A DNA stretch of 64,000 bases from Flavobacterium sp. NG2 (GCF_034119845.1 NZ_CP139420.1:2854001-2918000), one strand, 5' to 3'; shown: positions 52,573 to 62,022, counted from the first letter of the stretch. Translations and numbers: made by a program. The notes: a model not told the origin generated them from the sequence alone.

Positions 52573-52888
52573 AACAGACCGCCTTATCGCTGTTCACCTT
52601 TGGTGAATTGAGGAAAGTCCGGACACCATAGAGAAGCATAGCGGGTAACACCCGTCGGTTTGTCCCGTTTTCGGGAGGAATTAGGACAAGTGCAACAGAA
52701 AGTATGTACAGGTAAGGCTGTAGTGAAACCAGGTAAACTCTATGCGGTGAAATATCAAGTATATCAGCATTTAAGGGTTTCTCGCCCGTTGCTGAAGGGT
52801 AGATAGCTTGAGCTTATGAGTAATTGTAAGCCTAGATAAATGATAAGGCGCCAATTTATTGGTGACAGAATCCGGCTTATAGGTCTGT
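52573..52888 (+). ncRNA. rnpB: RNase P RNA (bacterial type A-like)
   Basis: The catalytic RNA that removes 5' leaders from pre-tRNA. Conserved elements are in order: the terminal helix CAGACC with GGTCTG, the universal GAGGAAAGTCCGGAC core, a central GCAACAGAAAG, CGGTGAAA, a GATAGCTTGAG segment, and the 3' ACAGAATCCGGCTTATAGG. The 3' end is followed by a T run as a terminator. It lies between a divergent gene on the left and panE on the right. Confidence 0.96.
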
Positions 52889-52988
52889 TTTTTTTTCTTT
52901 AACTTACTAAGCTTATAAGAACCTTAGACTAGAAGTGTTTAAGAAGTACAATTTAATCTTAAATAATTAATTCAATTAAGCCAATAAA

Positions 52989-53927
52989 ATGCAAACGCGA
53001 ATAGGAATTCTAGGGATAGGTGGAGTAGGAGGTTATTTTGGTGGTCTCTTAGCAAAAGCCTATGCAAGTTCAGAATCAGTTGATGTTGTTTTTATTGCTC
53101 GTGGATTAACAAAGCAGCACATTGCCGAAAATGGGCTGAAAATCGTTTTGGATGAATCCGAGATGACAGTTTTTCCTTCTAAAGTTTCAGACCATCCCGA
53201 TGAAATTGGCAAACTTGATTATTTGATTTGTGCTACTAAAACCTATGATATTGAAACCAGTTTAAGTTCAGTAGCTAGATGCATTACTAAAAACACCATA
53301 ATTTTACCACTTTACAATGGAGTAGATGCTACGGAGCGTATAAGTACACTTTTTCCAGATAACGAAGTCTTGCAAGGTTGTGTTTATATTGTTTCACAAA
53401 TTGAAACTCCTGGTACGATTAGAAAAATGGGTTTTTATGAAAAGTTATTCTTTGGGTCTGATACGGCACCCATCGGAAAATTGAGAAACTTACAATTGCT
53501 TTTTCAAAAGGCAAATATTCAAAGTTATTTGGTCGAAAATATTGAAGATACGGTTTGGGAAAAATTTGTGTTCATTTCTACTTTGGCTTCGGCAACTTCT
53601 TATTTGAATCAAAATATTGGAGAAATCCTGCACTCAGCTGAAAGTCGTAAATTTTATGTGGATTTACTTCATGAAATTACCTTGCTAGCGGCTGTAAAAG
53701 GCATAAATCTACCTGATGATATCATCATGCAAACGATTTTAAAATTAGAAAAAACACCTCATGAAGCAACTTCATCGATGCATCGTGATATTTTAGCAGG
53801 AAATAATTTTGAACTAGCGTCTTTAACAGAATATGTTGTGAACGAAGCGGTCAAATACGAGGTAGATACTCCAACCTATAAAATGGTTTTGGATAAATTA
53901 TCTAAAATCTCTTCATTGGCAGAGTAA
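52989..53927 (+). CDS. panE: Ketopantoate reductase family protein
   Basis: A 312-residue NADPH-dependent oxidoreductase of the PanE/ApbA family, which would reduce 2-dehydropantoate to pantoate for coenzyme A. The nucleotide loop is GIGGVGGYFGG. CATKTYDIE and the catalytic-region Lys (EKFVFISTLASATS) follow, and the C-terminal SSMHRDILAGN carries the substrate-binding Ser. All expected landmarks are present. It is a single gene after rnpB. Some family members act on other keto acids, so the exact substrate is inferred. Confidence 0.85.
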   Translation: MQTRIGILGIGGVGGYFGGLLAKAYASSESVDVVFIARGLTKQHIAENGLKIVLDESEMTVFPSKVSDHPDEIGKLDYLICATKTYDIETSLSSVARCITKNTIILPLYNGVDATERISTLFPDNEVLQGCVYIVSQIETPGTIRKMGFYEKLFFGSDTAPIGKLRNLQLLFQKANIQSYLVENIEDTVWEKFVFISTLASATSYLNQNIGEILHSAESRKFYVDLLHEITLLAAVKGINLPDDIIMQTILKLEKTPHEATSSMHRDILAGNNFELASLTEYVVNEAVKYEVDTPTYKMVLDKLSKISSLAE

Positions 53928-53947
53928 ATGCATTAGTTTTTTTAAAA

Positions 53948-54082
53948 ACACCACAGATTCGCAAATTTTTTCTTTTAATCTTATATTTTGATTTTAGAAA
54001 CGAATAAATTTGCGCTAATACCGCTTGAAGCGGTTTTTTTATAATCAAAATTTATTAAAAAAATTAGCGAATCTACGGTTAT
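53948..54082. repeat. Inverted CCACAGATTCGC repeat after panE
   Basis: CACAGATTCGCAAATTTTTT near the left and AAAAAAATTAGCGAATCTA on the right form an imperfect palindrome of about 130 bases. An inner short hairpin, ACCGCTTGAAGCGGTTTT, is also present and may act as a terminator of panE. Confidence 0.6.
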
Positions 54083-54138
54083 AAAACTCATGGGTTTAAC
54101 CTGTTTTCGTTGGTTTAAAATAGTATATATAAAAAGCA

Positions 54139-54173
54139 GAAATCCCTTTATTTTTTATCGTAAAGGGATTTTC
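54139..54173 (-). terminator. Hairpin after rsmD
   Basis: AATCCCTTTA and TAAAGGGATT pair right next to the rsmD stop; the T run on this strand is interrupted. Confidence 0.45.
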
Positions 54174-54758
54174 TTATTCTTCTTCACCATCAGTGTCTTC
54201 TTCTATTTCTTGCTCTCCGTTTTCCATTTCAAAAAAGCTAAAGATGGAACCACCATAGGTTTTCTTAAATGAAAAGTGGGTAAGATGGTCTAATTTGGTA
54301 TATTTAGAATGTTCTATAATCATCATGCCGTCATCATTCAAACAGTTATTCGCAAAAATGAGTAATACAATCTTTTCGAACGTTGCTTGATCAAAATTAT
54401 ATGGAGGATCGGCAAAAATAATGTCGTAGGTAGCTTTGTTTTTTTCTAAAAACTTAAAAATATCACTTTTTGTGGCAGCAATATTAAAGTCATATTCGGC
54501 TGCTGTTTGTTTAATGAATTTAACACATCCAAAATCTCCGTCTACAGAAGTAATTGGAGAACTTCCTCTAGAGGCAAATTCGTAACTAATATTTCCTGTT
54601 CCAGAGAACAAATCCAGTACTTTTAATCCTTCAAAATTAAAATGATTGTTCAAAACATTAAATAAGGCCTCTTTGGACATATCGGTCGTTGGTCGAACAG
54701 GAAGTCCTTTTGGTGGTGAGATACGTCTGCCTTTGTATTTACCTGAAATGATTCTCAT
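54174..54758 (-). CDS. rsmD: 16S rRNA guanine-966 N2-methyltransferase
   Basis: A 194-residue SAM-dependent methyltransferase of the RsmD family. The N-terminus reads MRIISGKYKGRRI, RPTTDMSKEALFN follows, the SAM loop is LDLFSGTGNISYE, and the catalytic DPPY is in FADPPYNF. An acidic tail (EQEIEEDTDGEEE) extends the protein slightly beyond typical ends. It overlaps the upstream DUF3822 gene by 4 bases, a linkage I recall from other Bacteroidetes. Confidence 0.93.
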   Translation of the reverse strand: MRIISGKYKGRRISPPKGLPVRPTTDMSKEALFNVLNNHFNFEGLKVLDLFSGTGNISYEFASRGSSPITSVDGDFGCVKFIKQTAAEYDFNIAATKSDIFKFLEKNKATYDIIFADPPYNFDQATFEKIVLLIFANNCLNDDGMMIIEHSKYTKLDHLTHFSFKKTYGGSIFSFFEMENGEQEIEEDTDGEEE

Positions 54759-55561
54759 GAGTTGAAAAGTATAAAGTGTTTTCTGTTTTCGGCCTCAGAA
54801 AAATAATTGTTCCATCGTAAGTCTTCTACATCAATCAAACGGATGTTGCGAATAAATCGATAGGCTATTTTGTAAAAATCACTATCCGTAACAATATTCC
54901 CTATTAATTCGAGAGGGAAATTCTCCGGATTCATATTGAGTTGTTCTGCTGTAAAAAGGAGGTAATACAAGAAATCTTCTGGGGTAGAATATTCAAAAGA
55001 ATTGAATAAAAGCAACTTTTGATTCTGAATTACAATGATTTCAAAATGCCCTTCATTAAAATGAACCCACATGGTTTTGGTATCATTATTTTTGGATTTC
55101 TCCATTAACTTGGTCACCAAAATACTGTTGGCATGTTTGTAATCGAAAGTGCCAAATTTGTCAATAAAAAAGTTATTCATATTGACATACGGAATATAAA
55201 CCGCATTAATTTGATAATTACTGATTTCGTCAAAAGCAAAAAAATCCGTTTCAAATACTTTAGTGTTATACTGCAAATAGCTTCCAATGAAATTTTCATC
55301 AAAAAGTGCAGTAGGCACAAAAGTCGAAAGGTTGTTATTGTGAATGATTAACACATCATCAAAATCTTCATTCAATTCAGTATGTTTTTCAAAAGCATCC
55401 GAAAATAATTCTTCGATTTTTATCCCTTTATCAATAGCGTCAAAATGAACTTCATTAAAAGAGGAAACCGTGTTGTTTAAAGTGTCAAAACAGCAATAAG
55501 AAAGCCCAGTCAAGGATACTTGAATGGATAGTCTTTTGTATTTTTTCTCGGTAATGTCCAT
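54755..55561 (-). CDS. DUF3822-family protein
   Basis: From the ATG at 55561 (MDITEKKYKRLSIQVSL) this is 268 residues. It belongs to a Bacteroidetes family of unknown function, thought to have an actin-like fold (SLTGLSYCCFDTLNN at the start, KTMWVHFNEGHFEIIVIQN in the middle). No catalytic residues are assigned. It is translationally coupled to rsmD (4-base overlap, ATGA). A longer GTG start (55585) is unlikely. Confidence 0.82.
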   Translation of the reverse strand: MDITEKKYKRLSIQVSLTGLSYCCFDTLNNTVSSFNEVHFDAIDKGIKIEELFSDAFEKHTELNEDFDDVLIIHNNNLSTFVPTALFDENFIGSYLQYNTKVFETDFFAFDEISNYQINAVYIPYVNMNNFFIDKFGTFDYKHANSILVTKLMEKSKNNDTKTMWVHFNEGHFEIIVIQNQKLLLFNSFEYSTPEDFLYYLLFTAEQLNMNPENFPLELIGNIVTDSDFYKIAYRFIRNIRLIDVEDLRWNNYFSEAENRKHFILFNS

Positions 55562-55739
55562 TAGTGTTGTTGATTTTTTCAGCACGACAAACTTACAAAT
55601 TTTAAAACCAACAGCAATAGTATTTAAGGAGAATAATTTTAGCGTAAAGCAGACTAAAGTGGTTATGTGGTTCGCAAAGTTTTTTTAAGATTTGATACCA
55701 AGAGTACTAGAGAGTACGAGGATTTATCGAAAGTTTTAA

Positions 55740-55775
55740 AAAGTAATCTGTGTTAATCTGTTACATCCGTTTAAT
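55740..55775. repeat. Short CACAGATT-family repeat
   Basis: TAATCTGTGTTAATCTGTTACATCCG, related to the CACAGATT repeats elsewhere. The rest of the gap 55562-55829 holds nothing else visible. Confidence 0.4.
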
Positions 55776-55829
55776 TGGTCTGCTAAAAAAAGCTACCTTT
55801 GAACTTCAATTTACAATTTCCACAATTAG

Positions 55830-57254
55830 ATGAATTCCTCCTTATTTTATAGCCTTTTACGAAAAAATTTTCCTTTTGCACCAACCTACAATCAGGATAT
55901 TTTTTTTCAAAAAATTGCTGTCTTTTTGACTGATACTTATAATGATACAATTTTTGTACTCAAAGGATACGCAGGGACAGGAAAAACGACTGTGATTTCG
56001 ACAATCGTAAACAATCTACAGGAAATCAATAAAAAATATGTGTTGCTTGCACCTACAGGTCGTGCGGCAAAAGTAATTGCTAATTATTCCGATAAACCAG
56101 CCTATACGATTCATAAAAAAATCTATTTCCCGAAGAAATCATCTGGAGGTGGCGTTTCTTTTGTATTGCAACCCAACAAACATAAAAACACCATATTTAT
56201 TGTCGATGAAGCTTCGATGATTTCAGACACCAATTCAGATTCTAAATTATACGAAAACGGTTCGTTGTTGGACGATTTGATTTCGTATGTTTATTCGGGA
56301 ACCAACTGTAAAATGATACTGCTTGGAGATACCGCACAGTTGCCGCCAGTGAATTTAGAGGTGAGTCCTGCGCTTGATATTAACACTTTAAGCTTACATT
56401 ACAATAAAGAAGTCGAGCATATTGAACTTGATGAAGTTATGCGTCAAGAAGAAGACTCAGGAATCTTATTCAACGCTACCGAATTAAGAGAATTGTTGAA
56501 AGATTCTTTTATTAGTGATTTTCAGTTTGATGTTCGTAAATTTAAAGATATTGTTCGATTAATTGACGGCTATGATATTCAAGATGCCATTCATTCTTCG
56601 TATAGTAATTATAGTATTGAGGACACCGCTTTTATTGTTCGGTCTAACAAAAGAGCAAACCAGTACAATGAACAAATCCGTTCTAAAATTTTGGATAAGG
56701 AAAGTGAGTTGTCTTCTGGCGATTTTTTGATGGTGGTCAAGAATAATTATTTTTGGTTAAAAGATTCGGACGAAGCTGGTTTTATTGCCAATGGTGATAT
56801 TATCGAAGTTTTAGAAATTTTCAAGATCCAAGAATTGTACGGTTTTAAGTTTGCCAAAGTAAAAATAAGAATGGTCGATTATCCAAAACAAATTCCTTTT
56901 GAAACGGTTTTGTTGTTAGATACCATCAAAAGTGAATCACCATCCTTGTCATATGAAGACTCGAATCGCTTATATGAAGAGGTGATGAAAGACTATGAAA
57001 ATGAGACTACCAAATACAAGAAATTTCAAAAAGTAAAAGCAAATGAATACTTTAATGGGCTGCAGGTAAAGTTCTCCTATGCAATCACTTGTCATAAATC
57101 ACAAGGAGGGCAATGGAATACGGTTTTCATTGAACAACCATACTTACCCAACGGTGTGGATAGGGATTATATTCGTTGGTTGTACACAGCCATGACCCGT
57201 GCCAAAAACAAATTATATTTGATAGGATTTAAGGATGACAGCTTTGTGGATTAA
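55830..57254 (+). CDS. RecD-like ATP-dependent DNA helicase
   Basis: A 474-residue SF1 helicase of the RecD/TraA type. Walker A is GYAGTGKTT, motif II is IVDEASMI, motif III is LGDTAQLPPV, motif V is TCHKSQGGQW and motif VI is YTAMTRAKNKLYLIG. It is much shorter than RecD2, with no N-terminal HhH extension. It should unwind DNA with 5'-3' polarity, as SF1B enzymes do. It is a single gene. It lacks RecB and RecC partners here and probably acts alone in repair. Confidence 0.9.
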   Translation: MNSSLFYSLLRKNFPFAPTYNQDIFFQKIAVFLTDTYNDTIFVLKGYAGTGKTTVISTIVNNLQEINKKYVLLAPTGRAAKVIANYSDKPAYTIHKKIYFPKKSSGGGVSFVLQPNKHKNTIFIVDEASMISDTNSDSKLYENGSLLDDLISYVYSGTNCKMILLGDTAQLPPVNLEVSPALDINTLSLHYNKEVEHIELDEVMRQEEDSGILFNATELRELLKDSFISDFQFDVRKFKDIVRLIDGYDIQDAIHSSYSNYSIEDTAFIVRSNKRANQYNEQIRSKILDKESELSSGDFLMVVKNNYFWLKDSDEAGFIANGDIIEVLEIFKIQELYGFKFAKVKIRMVDYPKQIPFETVLLLDTIKSESPSLSYEDSNRLYEEVMKDYENETTKYKKFQKVKANEYFNGLQVKFSYAITCHKSQGGQWNTVFIEQPYLPNGVDRDYIRWLYTAMTRAKNKLYLIGFKDDSFVD

Positions 57255-57394
57255 TCCTTTTAAACATATAAGTCATTTAAGTTTCAGGAAATTAAAAGAC
57301 TATTATTTAATTTATAGGTTTTAGTTTGATTATATCATCCTTAAAAAAAAAAAGATTGTTTGAAAGGTTTTTAGTAAAAAAAATGATTTTTAAT

Positions 57395-57402
57395 TATCTT
57401 TG
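57395..57402 (+). promoter_or_regulatory. -7 box of the toxin-antitoxin promoter
   Basis: TATCTTTG fits TAnnTTTG, 19 bases before the antitoxin ATG. Confidence 0.5.
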
Positions 57403-57421
57403 TAATCTTAAAACATACAAG

Positions 57422-57628
57422 ATGAGTACTATAACTATTGAGGTAGATAAAAAAAGCCTTTCGTTTGTTAAAACACTTTTAGAACATTTAAAAGGAGTTA
57501 AAAATATTACTGTAGAGGAAGATGATAGTCCTTATAATCCTGATTTTGTGAAATCAGTTGAAGAAGGCAGAGAGGAGTATAAGAGAGGTGATTCTACGAC
57601 TATTTCTACTGAAGATTTATGGAAGTAA
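57422..57628 (+). CDS. Antitoxin of a YoeB-type module
   Basis: From the ATG at 57422 (MSTITIEVDKKSLSF) this is a 68-residue protein. An N-terminal beta strand and helix (likely DNA binding and dimerisation) are followed by a disordered acidic C-terminus (SVEEGREEYKRGDSTTIS), the usual toxin-wrapping part. Antitoxins of this sort may belong to DUF2683-like families, but this was not confirmed. Its stop lies 10 bases into the toxin gene. The longer frame at 57326 begins before the -7 box and is not used. Confidence 0.75.
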   Translation: MSTITIEVDKKSLSFVKTLLEHLKGVKNITVEEDDSPYNPDFVKSVEEGREEYKRGDSTTISTEDLWK

Positions 57629-57894
57629 AATTCACTAAAAAAGCTATTGAACATATAGAATTTTGGAAGAAATCAGGCAATAAAGCTATTCAGAAAAAGA
57701 TCCAACTTTTGATTGAAGATATAGTTAAAACTCCATTCCAAGGAATTGGTAAACCTGAAGCGTTGAAATATAATTTACTAGGAACTTGGTCTAGGAAAAT
57801 AAATGAAGAACATCGAATTGTTTATGAAATTCCAGATGAAGGTATAGTATTGATTCATAGTTTAAAAGGACATTATAACGATTTAAATATTTAA
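57619..57894 (+). CDS. YoeB-family mRNA interferase toxin
   Basis: A 91-residue RelE-fold toxin. Key residues of E. coli YoeB are matched: Glu in GKPEALKYN, Arg in EEHRIVY, and the His-Tyr of KGHY. Five extra residues follow this usual C-terminal HY. It would cut mRNA at the ribosomal A site after stress unless bound by the antitoxin. It overlaps the antitoxin by 10 bases, and the two are coupled. A terminator follows near 57901. Confidence 0.9.
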   Translation: MEVKFTKKAIEHIEFWKKSGNKAIQKKIQLLIEDIVKTPFQGIGKPEALKYNLLGTWSRKINEEHRIVYEIPDEGIVLIHSLKGHYNDLNI

Positions 57895-57899
57895 ACAGA

Positions 57900-57931
57900 A
57901 CCTCACTAAATTTAAGTGGGGTTTATTTTTT
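57900..57931 (+). terminator. Terminator of the toxin-antitoxin operon
   Basis: CCTCACT and AAGTGGGG pair, with one wobble pair, around an AAATTT loop, followed by a T run. Confidence 0.6.
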
Positions 57932-58029
57932 AAGGGGAAATATGATACCGATTCGTTGAGTATGAGTTTATTGAAAATACTTAAAATGATTTTGTTATAA
58001 ATCTTAATCTCTAAATTAAATTTTTAAAA

Positions 58030-58037
58030 TATCTTTG
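58030..58037 (+). promoter_or_regulatory. -7 box of kdsB
   Basis: TATCTTTG fits TAnnTTTG, 51 bases before the ATG. The leader contains CTTAGTGCCTTAACGGCA and CACCTTAGCAG, resembling a dispersed flavobacterial leader motif. Confidence 0.4.
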
Positions 58038-58088
58038 CGACTTAGTGCCTTAACGGCAAAACACCTTAGCAGTAAAAAATAATACAAA

Positions 58089-58814
58089 ATGAAAATAATA
58101 GCAGTCATTCCCGCACGTTACGCCTCTACACGATTCCATGCCAAGTTAATGCAGGATTTGGGAGGAAAAACAGTGATTTTAAGGACCTACGAAGCTGCCA
58201 AAAAATCAAATCTTTTTGATGATGTATTTGTTGTAACGGATTCCGAATTGATTTTTAACGAAATTGATTCCAATGGAGGAAAAGCCATTATGAGTATCAA
58301 GGAACACGAATCAGGAAGTGACCGAATAGCCGAAGCGGTTGAAAACATGGATGTGGATGTGGTAGTGAATGTGCAAGGTGACGAACCTTTTATAGATACT
58401 GAAGCGCTCGAGAAATTAATTGAAGTTTATAAAAATGATTTTGATAAGAAAGTTGATTTGGCTTCGTTAATGTGTGAAATTAAAGAAGAGGAAGAAATCA
58501 ACAATCCTAATAATGTAAAAGTAGTAGTGAATCAAAACGGATTTGCATTGTACTTTTCTCGTTCAGTAATTCCTTTTCCAAGAGAAACGAATGTAGGTGT
58601 ACGTTATATGAAGCATATCGGGATTTATGCCTTTAGAAAACAAGCTTTGATGGATTTTTATAATTTACCAATGCAGTCCTTGGAAGCATCCGAGAAATTA
58701 GAGCAATTACGTTATTTAGAGTTTGGCAAAAGCATCAAAATGATAGAAACTACTCACATTGGAATTGGGATAGATACTAAAGAAGATTTAGAAAAAGCCC
58801 GTAAAATGGTTTAA
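58089..58814 (+). CDS. kdsB: 3-deoxy-manno-octulosonate cytidylyltransferase
   Basis: A 241-residue CMP-KDO synthetase, which activates KDO for the LPS inner core with CTP. The N-terminal [15 protein letters not shown] is the CTP-binding loop and [12 protein letters not shown] the metal-binding Asp region. [13 protein letters not shown] and [12 protein letters not shown] follow. Length is normal. It is convergent with a spermidine synthase-like gene; the two stop codons overlap in the sequence TTAA (58811-58814). Confidence 0.95.
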   Translation: MKIIAVIPARYASTRFHAKLMQDLGGKTVILRTYEAAKKSNLFDDVFVVTDSELIFNEIDSNGGKAIMSIKEHESGSDRIAEAVENMDVDVVVNVQGDEPFIDTEALEKLIEVYKNDFDKKVDLASLMCEIKEEEEINNPNNVKVVVNQNGFALYFSRSVIPFPRETNVGVRYMKHIGIYAFRKQALMDFYNLPMQSLEASEKLEQLRYLEFGKSIKMIETTHIGIGIDTKEDLEKARKMV

Positions 58815-59476
58815 TGTGTACGTTCGATTACAATTAATTCGTTGTGTTTTTCTACTCTAGGAATAGCACGGATGCTAAAGTTCTCCTTCTTGAAACTGGA
58901 AATATAGGTTTCATTAAGGAGATTTTGTTTTTTATCCAAAAGCATAGTGTTGAATAAAATATATCCTTTGGAGTTTAAAAGAGAACAAATTCTATCTGTA
59001 AAATAATTTTGATATAAAAAATTAGGCATTTGGGTATCTTGAAAAACATCGACAATAATTAAATCATATTTGTCCTTGGTTTTTAGAACAAATTCGAAAG
59101 CATCATCAATTACTATATTGAGTTGAGAAATATCTTTAAGATTGAAGTATTTATTAGCAATTTTAATGATTTCGGGATCAATTTCAACCCCAGTGATTTT
59201 ACCTTTAAACTGAATGTCTTCAATTAAGGTTTTAACTACGCTACCTCCAGCAACCCCAAGTACCAGAATATGATTCATGCGTACTATTTTTTCAAAACCG
59301 ATATCTAGAAGTCCAATTTTTAAAATTCGCTGTAAATCGCCATAAGAATAATTAGTGTTTTCAGAATCAATAACTAATTCACCTTTATTCCATAAAACCT
59401 CCAAAGACTTACTTAGTTTTGATTTCCTTTTATAAAGAACAATAGGGATAAGGTAGCTGAGTATTTGTTTTATCAT
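58811..59476 (-). CDS. Spermidine synthase-like methyltransferase-fold protein
   Basis: A 221-residue Rossmann-fold protein resembling spermidine synthases ([14 protein letters not shown], then [12 protein letters not shown] and [14 protein letters not shown]). It is shorter than real SpeE (about 280) and carries an N-terminal [16 protein letters not shown] instead of the usual start, so polyamine synthesis is not assured; a methyltransferase role is also possible. It ends convergently against kdsB with overlapping stops. No partner decarboxylase is nearby. Confidence 0.75.
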   Translation of the reverse strand: MIKQILSYLIPIVLYKRKSKLSKSLEVLWNKGELVIDSENTNYSYGDLQRILKIGLLDIGFEKIVRMNHILVLGVAGGSVVKTLIEDIQFKGKITGVEIDPEIIKIANKYFNLKDISQLNIVIDDAFEFVLKTKDKYDLIIVDVFQDTQMPNFLYQNYFTDRICSLLNSKGYILFNTMLLDKKQNLLNETYISSFKKENFSIRAIPRVEKHNELIVIERTH

Positions 59477-59522
59477 GAAGGTCAGTTTGTTTCAAAAATA
59501 GGATTTAATTTAATCCGACAAA

Positions 59523-59999
59523 CTATTTTGAATTAAAAACTTTGAATGTACCGTCCTTATAAAAGAAAACTATTTTTTCCACATCCGATGAAAAAGATGC
59601 TGCAATGTTAGCTTCAATTATTTCTTTCTTTGATGTTTCTATTTCTTTATTTTCGATTGTAACGGCTTCAGAAAACAAATCATTTGATTCGATGTTTTCT
59701 TTGGCAGGAGTAGGTGTCTCTGTTTTTGAAATGGTATTCGTAATGTTGTCTACAACATTTTGATTTCCGTTTGTCTTAGGAAATTGACCTTTTCCGTTGA
59801 GTATCCAGTATAAATCTACATCTGGAAATTCTTCCAATATTTTAAGAATAAAATCTAAGCTAGGTTTATTTCTGCCAGATAGAAGATGGGATAAACTAGA
59901 TCTTTGTACACCAATTTTATCCGCAAAAGCAGAAGCATTTAGCCCATAGTAATCTAGTATAATTTCTAATCTTTTTATAAAATCATCTATGTTTACCAT
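59523..59999 (-). CDS. XRE-family HTH repressor
   Basis: A 158-residue regulator with a helix-turn-helix at residues about 8-60 (LDYYGLNASAFADKIGVQRS, then SLSHLLSGRNKPSL), like phage-type XRE repressors. A linker rich in Thr and Asn and a small C-terminal domain (VEKIVFFYKDGTFKVF) follow. Its promoter carries two TTTACA-N2-TGTAA(A/T) palindromes and the divergent peptidase promoter two more, so it probably represses itself and the M14 gene. Confidence 0.85.
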   Translation of the reverse strand: MVNIDDFIKRLEIILDYYGLNASAFADKIGVQRSSLSHLLSGRNKPSLDFILKILEEFPDVDLYWILNGKGQFPKTNGNQNVVDNITNTISKTETPTPAKENIESNDLFSEAVTIENKEIETSKKEIIEANIAASFSSDVEKIVFFYKDGTFKVFNSK

Positions 60000-60024
60000 T
60001 GTAAATTGTAATTAAAAATTAACT

Positions 60025-60076
60025 ATTTACAAATGTAATCAATTAGAGTTAAAAACGCAAAATTACAACTGTAAAT
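60025..60076 (-). promoter_or_regulatory. Promoter of the XRE gene with two operators (O2, O3)
   Basis: On the minus strand TTTTG (60062-60058), 20 bases, then TACATTTG (60037-60030) make a good promoter. Operator palindromes ATTTACAAATGTAAT (60025-60039) and ATTACAACTGTAAAT (60062-60076) lie over the -7 box and just upstream of the -33 box. Confidence 0.75.
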
Positions 60077-60258
60077 CAATCAAAACACAACTTTATGTAT
60101 AAATGATAAGGTTAAATAAACAACATTAAGTAACTGAATTACAATAGGTAAGTATTGGAGTTAAACTTAAGTAACATTTGTCAATTACAGGCTATTTAAA
60201 AACAATTAATCTGAATACAAATCTGTTTACAATTATAATAATGTCTTGTTTTTTGTAG

Positions 60259-60296
60259 TTTACAAATGTAAAAATAAAGATGTTTACTTTTGTAAA
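60259..60296 (+). promoter_or_regulatory. Two operators (O4, O5) on the M14 peptidase promoter
   Basis: TTTACAAATGTAAA (60259-60272) and TTTACTTTTGTAAA (60283-60296) are perfect or near-perfect palindromes. The second contains the -7 box TACTTTTG (60285-60292), so binding would block RNA polymerase. Confidence 0.75.
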
Positions 60297-60310
60297 TTAA
60301 ATAATATGTT

Positions 60311-61465
60311 ATGAATTTAGAACAACTGTTCATTGAAAATAAAGAGCAATCTATCTCGGGTAGGTATCTAACTTTAGATTCAGTTGAGCCTCTTTTGAAA
60401 AAATTAAATACGAATAATGAACTGTCAATTATAGGTCAATCAGTTCTTGGAGAACCTGTTTATAAATACCAAATTGGAAGCGGAAAAACAAGAATTTTTT
60501 TGTGGTCACAAATGCATGGAAATGAAAGTACGACTACTAAAGGATTGTTTGATTTTTTTAATCTATTAAAAAGCGGTTCAGAATTAGCAACTCAATTATT
60601 AGATACCTTTACATTTTGTGCACTTCCGATGCTTAATCCAGATGGAGCTCGATTGTATACTCGTGTAAATGCTAATAAAGTTGATTTAAATAGGGACTCT
60701 CAAGATTTAACTCAACCAGAGAGCAGAGTGCTGCGTGAGGTATTTGAGGACTTTAAACCTCATTATTGTTTCAATCTACATGATCAACGTACAATTTTTG
60801 GTGTAGAGGACTCAGGGAAGCCAGCAACTATGTCTTTTTTGGCGCCTTCTTATAATGAAGCTCGAGAGGTAAATGATTCTCGATTAAAAGCGATTGAGTT
60901 AATCGCAGGAATTAATTCGGTTTTACAGCGATATATACCCAATCAGGTGGGTCGTTTTGATGATTCCTTTAATATCAATTGCATAGGTGATACGTTTCAA
61001 TACTTAGGAGTGCCAACTTTATTGTTTGAAGCAGGGCATTATCAAGACGATTATAAGCGTGAAGAAACTCGGAAATTTGTTTTCATGGCTTTACTTACAA
61101 GTTATAAAATACTTTCCGAAAACGATATAGTTGTTAACGGAATTGAGAATTATTTGAATATTCCTCAAAATAAACCCGTTTTTTATGATTTTATATACAA
61201 AAACATAAAAATAAATTATGATGGTATTGAAAAAATAACGAATTTTGCTGCTCAATACAAAGAGGAGTTGATTGGAAATGATATTGTTTTCAACGCTTAT
61301 ATTGCTGAAATTGGAGATTTAGAAGGGCGTTTTGGTCATTACGAATATGATGGAAAAGGAGCTACATACCAAGATGAACATCAAAATTTTCCGAAATTAG
61401 ATCAAAAAGCAACTTTCAACTTAGATAATAACATAAAATTCGTTAACGGATTGATAAAAATTTAA
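60311..61465 (+). CDS. M14-family zinc carboxypeptidase-like protein
   Basis: A 384-residue zinc peptidase without a signal peptide. The HxxE zinc pair is QMHGNES (His69, Glu72) and the third ligand is His in FNLHDQRT. The Arg and Asn that bind the substrate carboxylate are represented by VDLNRDSQ, and a catalytic Glu is likely in LLFEAGHYQDD. Residues after 280 form a separate beta-rich tail. It sits under two operators of the XRE repressor and is probably controlled by it. The substrate is unknown. Confidence 0.85.
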   Translation: MNLEQLFIENKEQSISGRYLTLDSVEPLLKKLNTNNELSIIGQSVLGEPVYKYQIGSGKTRIFLWSQMHGNESTTTKGLFDFFNLLKSGSELATQLLDTFTFCALPMLNPDGARLYTRVNANKVDLNRDSQDLTQPESRVLREVFEDFKPHYCFNLHDQRTIFGVEDSGKPATMSFLAPSYNEAREVNDSRLKAIELIAGINSVLQRYIPNQVGRFDDSFNINCIGDTFQYLGVPTLLFEAGHYQDDYKREETRKFVFMALLTSYKILSENDIVVNGIENYLNIPQNKPVFYDFIYKNIKINYDGIEKITNFAAQYKEELIGNDIVFNAYIAEIGDLEGRFGHYEYDGKGATYQDEHQNFPKLDQKATFNLDNNIKFVNGLIKI

Positions 61466-61542
61466 AATTTTATCTGTTTTTATTGTTTTTATGTATATTT
61501 TTATACTTTGTAAGTGAGTTAATAAAATTAATTTAAAGAATT

Positions 61543-62022
61543 ATGAGTAAATTCCGTTTAGATGAAGTAGATCATCAGATTTTGGATATGTTAATTGACA
61601 ATACAAGAGTTCCTTTTACAGATATTGCTAAGAAATTATTAATTTCGGCAGGAACTGTTCATGTTCGTGTTAAAAAAATGGAAGATGCTGGTATTATCAT
61701 GGGTTCATCATTGGTTTTGGACTATGATAAATTAGGGTATTCATTCATTGCTTATGTAGGTGTTTTCCTTAACAACACCTCACAAACTAAGTTTGTTTTA
61801 GAGCGAATCAATGAAATTCCATTTGTTACTGTTGCTTCTGTGACTACAGGGAAATTTAATATCTTTTGTAAGATTAGAGCAAAAGACACAAAACATGCTA
61901 AAGATGTAATCTTTATGATTGATGATATTGATGGCGTATATAGAACTGAAACTATGATTTCTTTAGAGGAAAGTATCAACGATAAGAAACGTTTGATGCA
62001 TACCATCTTTAAAAACATGTAA
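61543..62022 (+). CDS. Lrp/AsnC-family transcription regulator
   Basis: A 159-residue regulator. The N-terminal HTH (LDEVDHQILDMLIDNTRVPF, then SAGTVHVRVKKMEDAG) is followed by the RAM effector-binding domain (YSFIAYVGVFLN, then VTTGKFNIFCKIRAKD). The ligand is usually an amino acid. It is a single gene followed by a terminator, then ppc; a role in controlling amino acid or carbon genes such as ppc is possible but not shown. Confidence 0.92.
   Translation: MSKFRLDEVDHQILDMLIDNTRVPFTDIAKKLLISAGTVHVRVKKMEDAGIIMGSSLVLDYDKLGYSFIAYVGVFLNNTSQTKFVLERINEIPFVTVASVTTGKFNIFCKIRAKDTKHAKDVIFMIDDIDGVYRTETMISLEESINDKKRLMHTIFKNM

Noticed and set aside
57326..57421. A longer N-terminus for the antitoxin
   Set aside because: The extra 32 codons lie upstream of and across the -7 box and resemble no antitoxin start.
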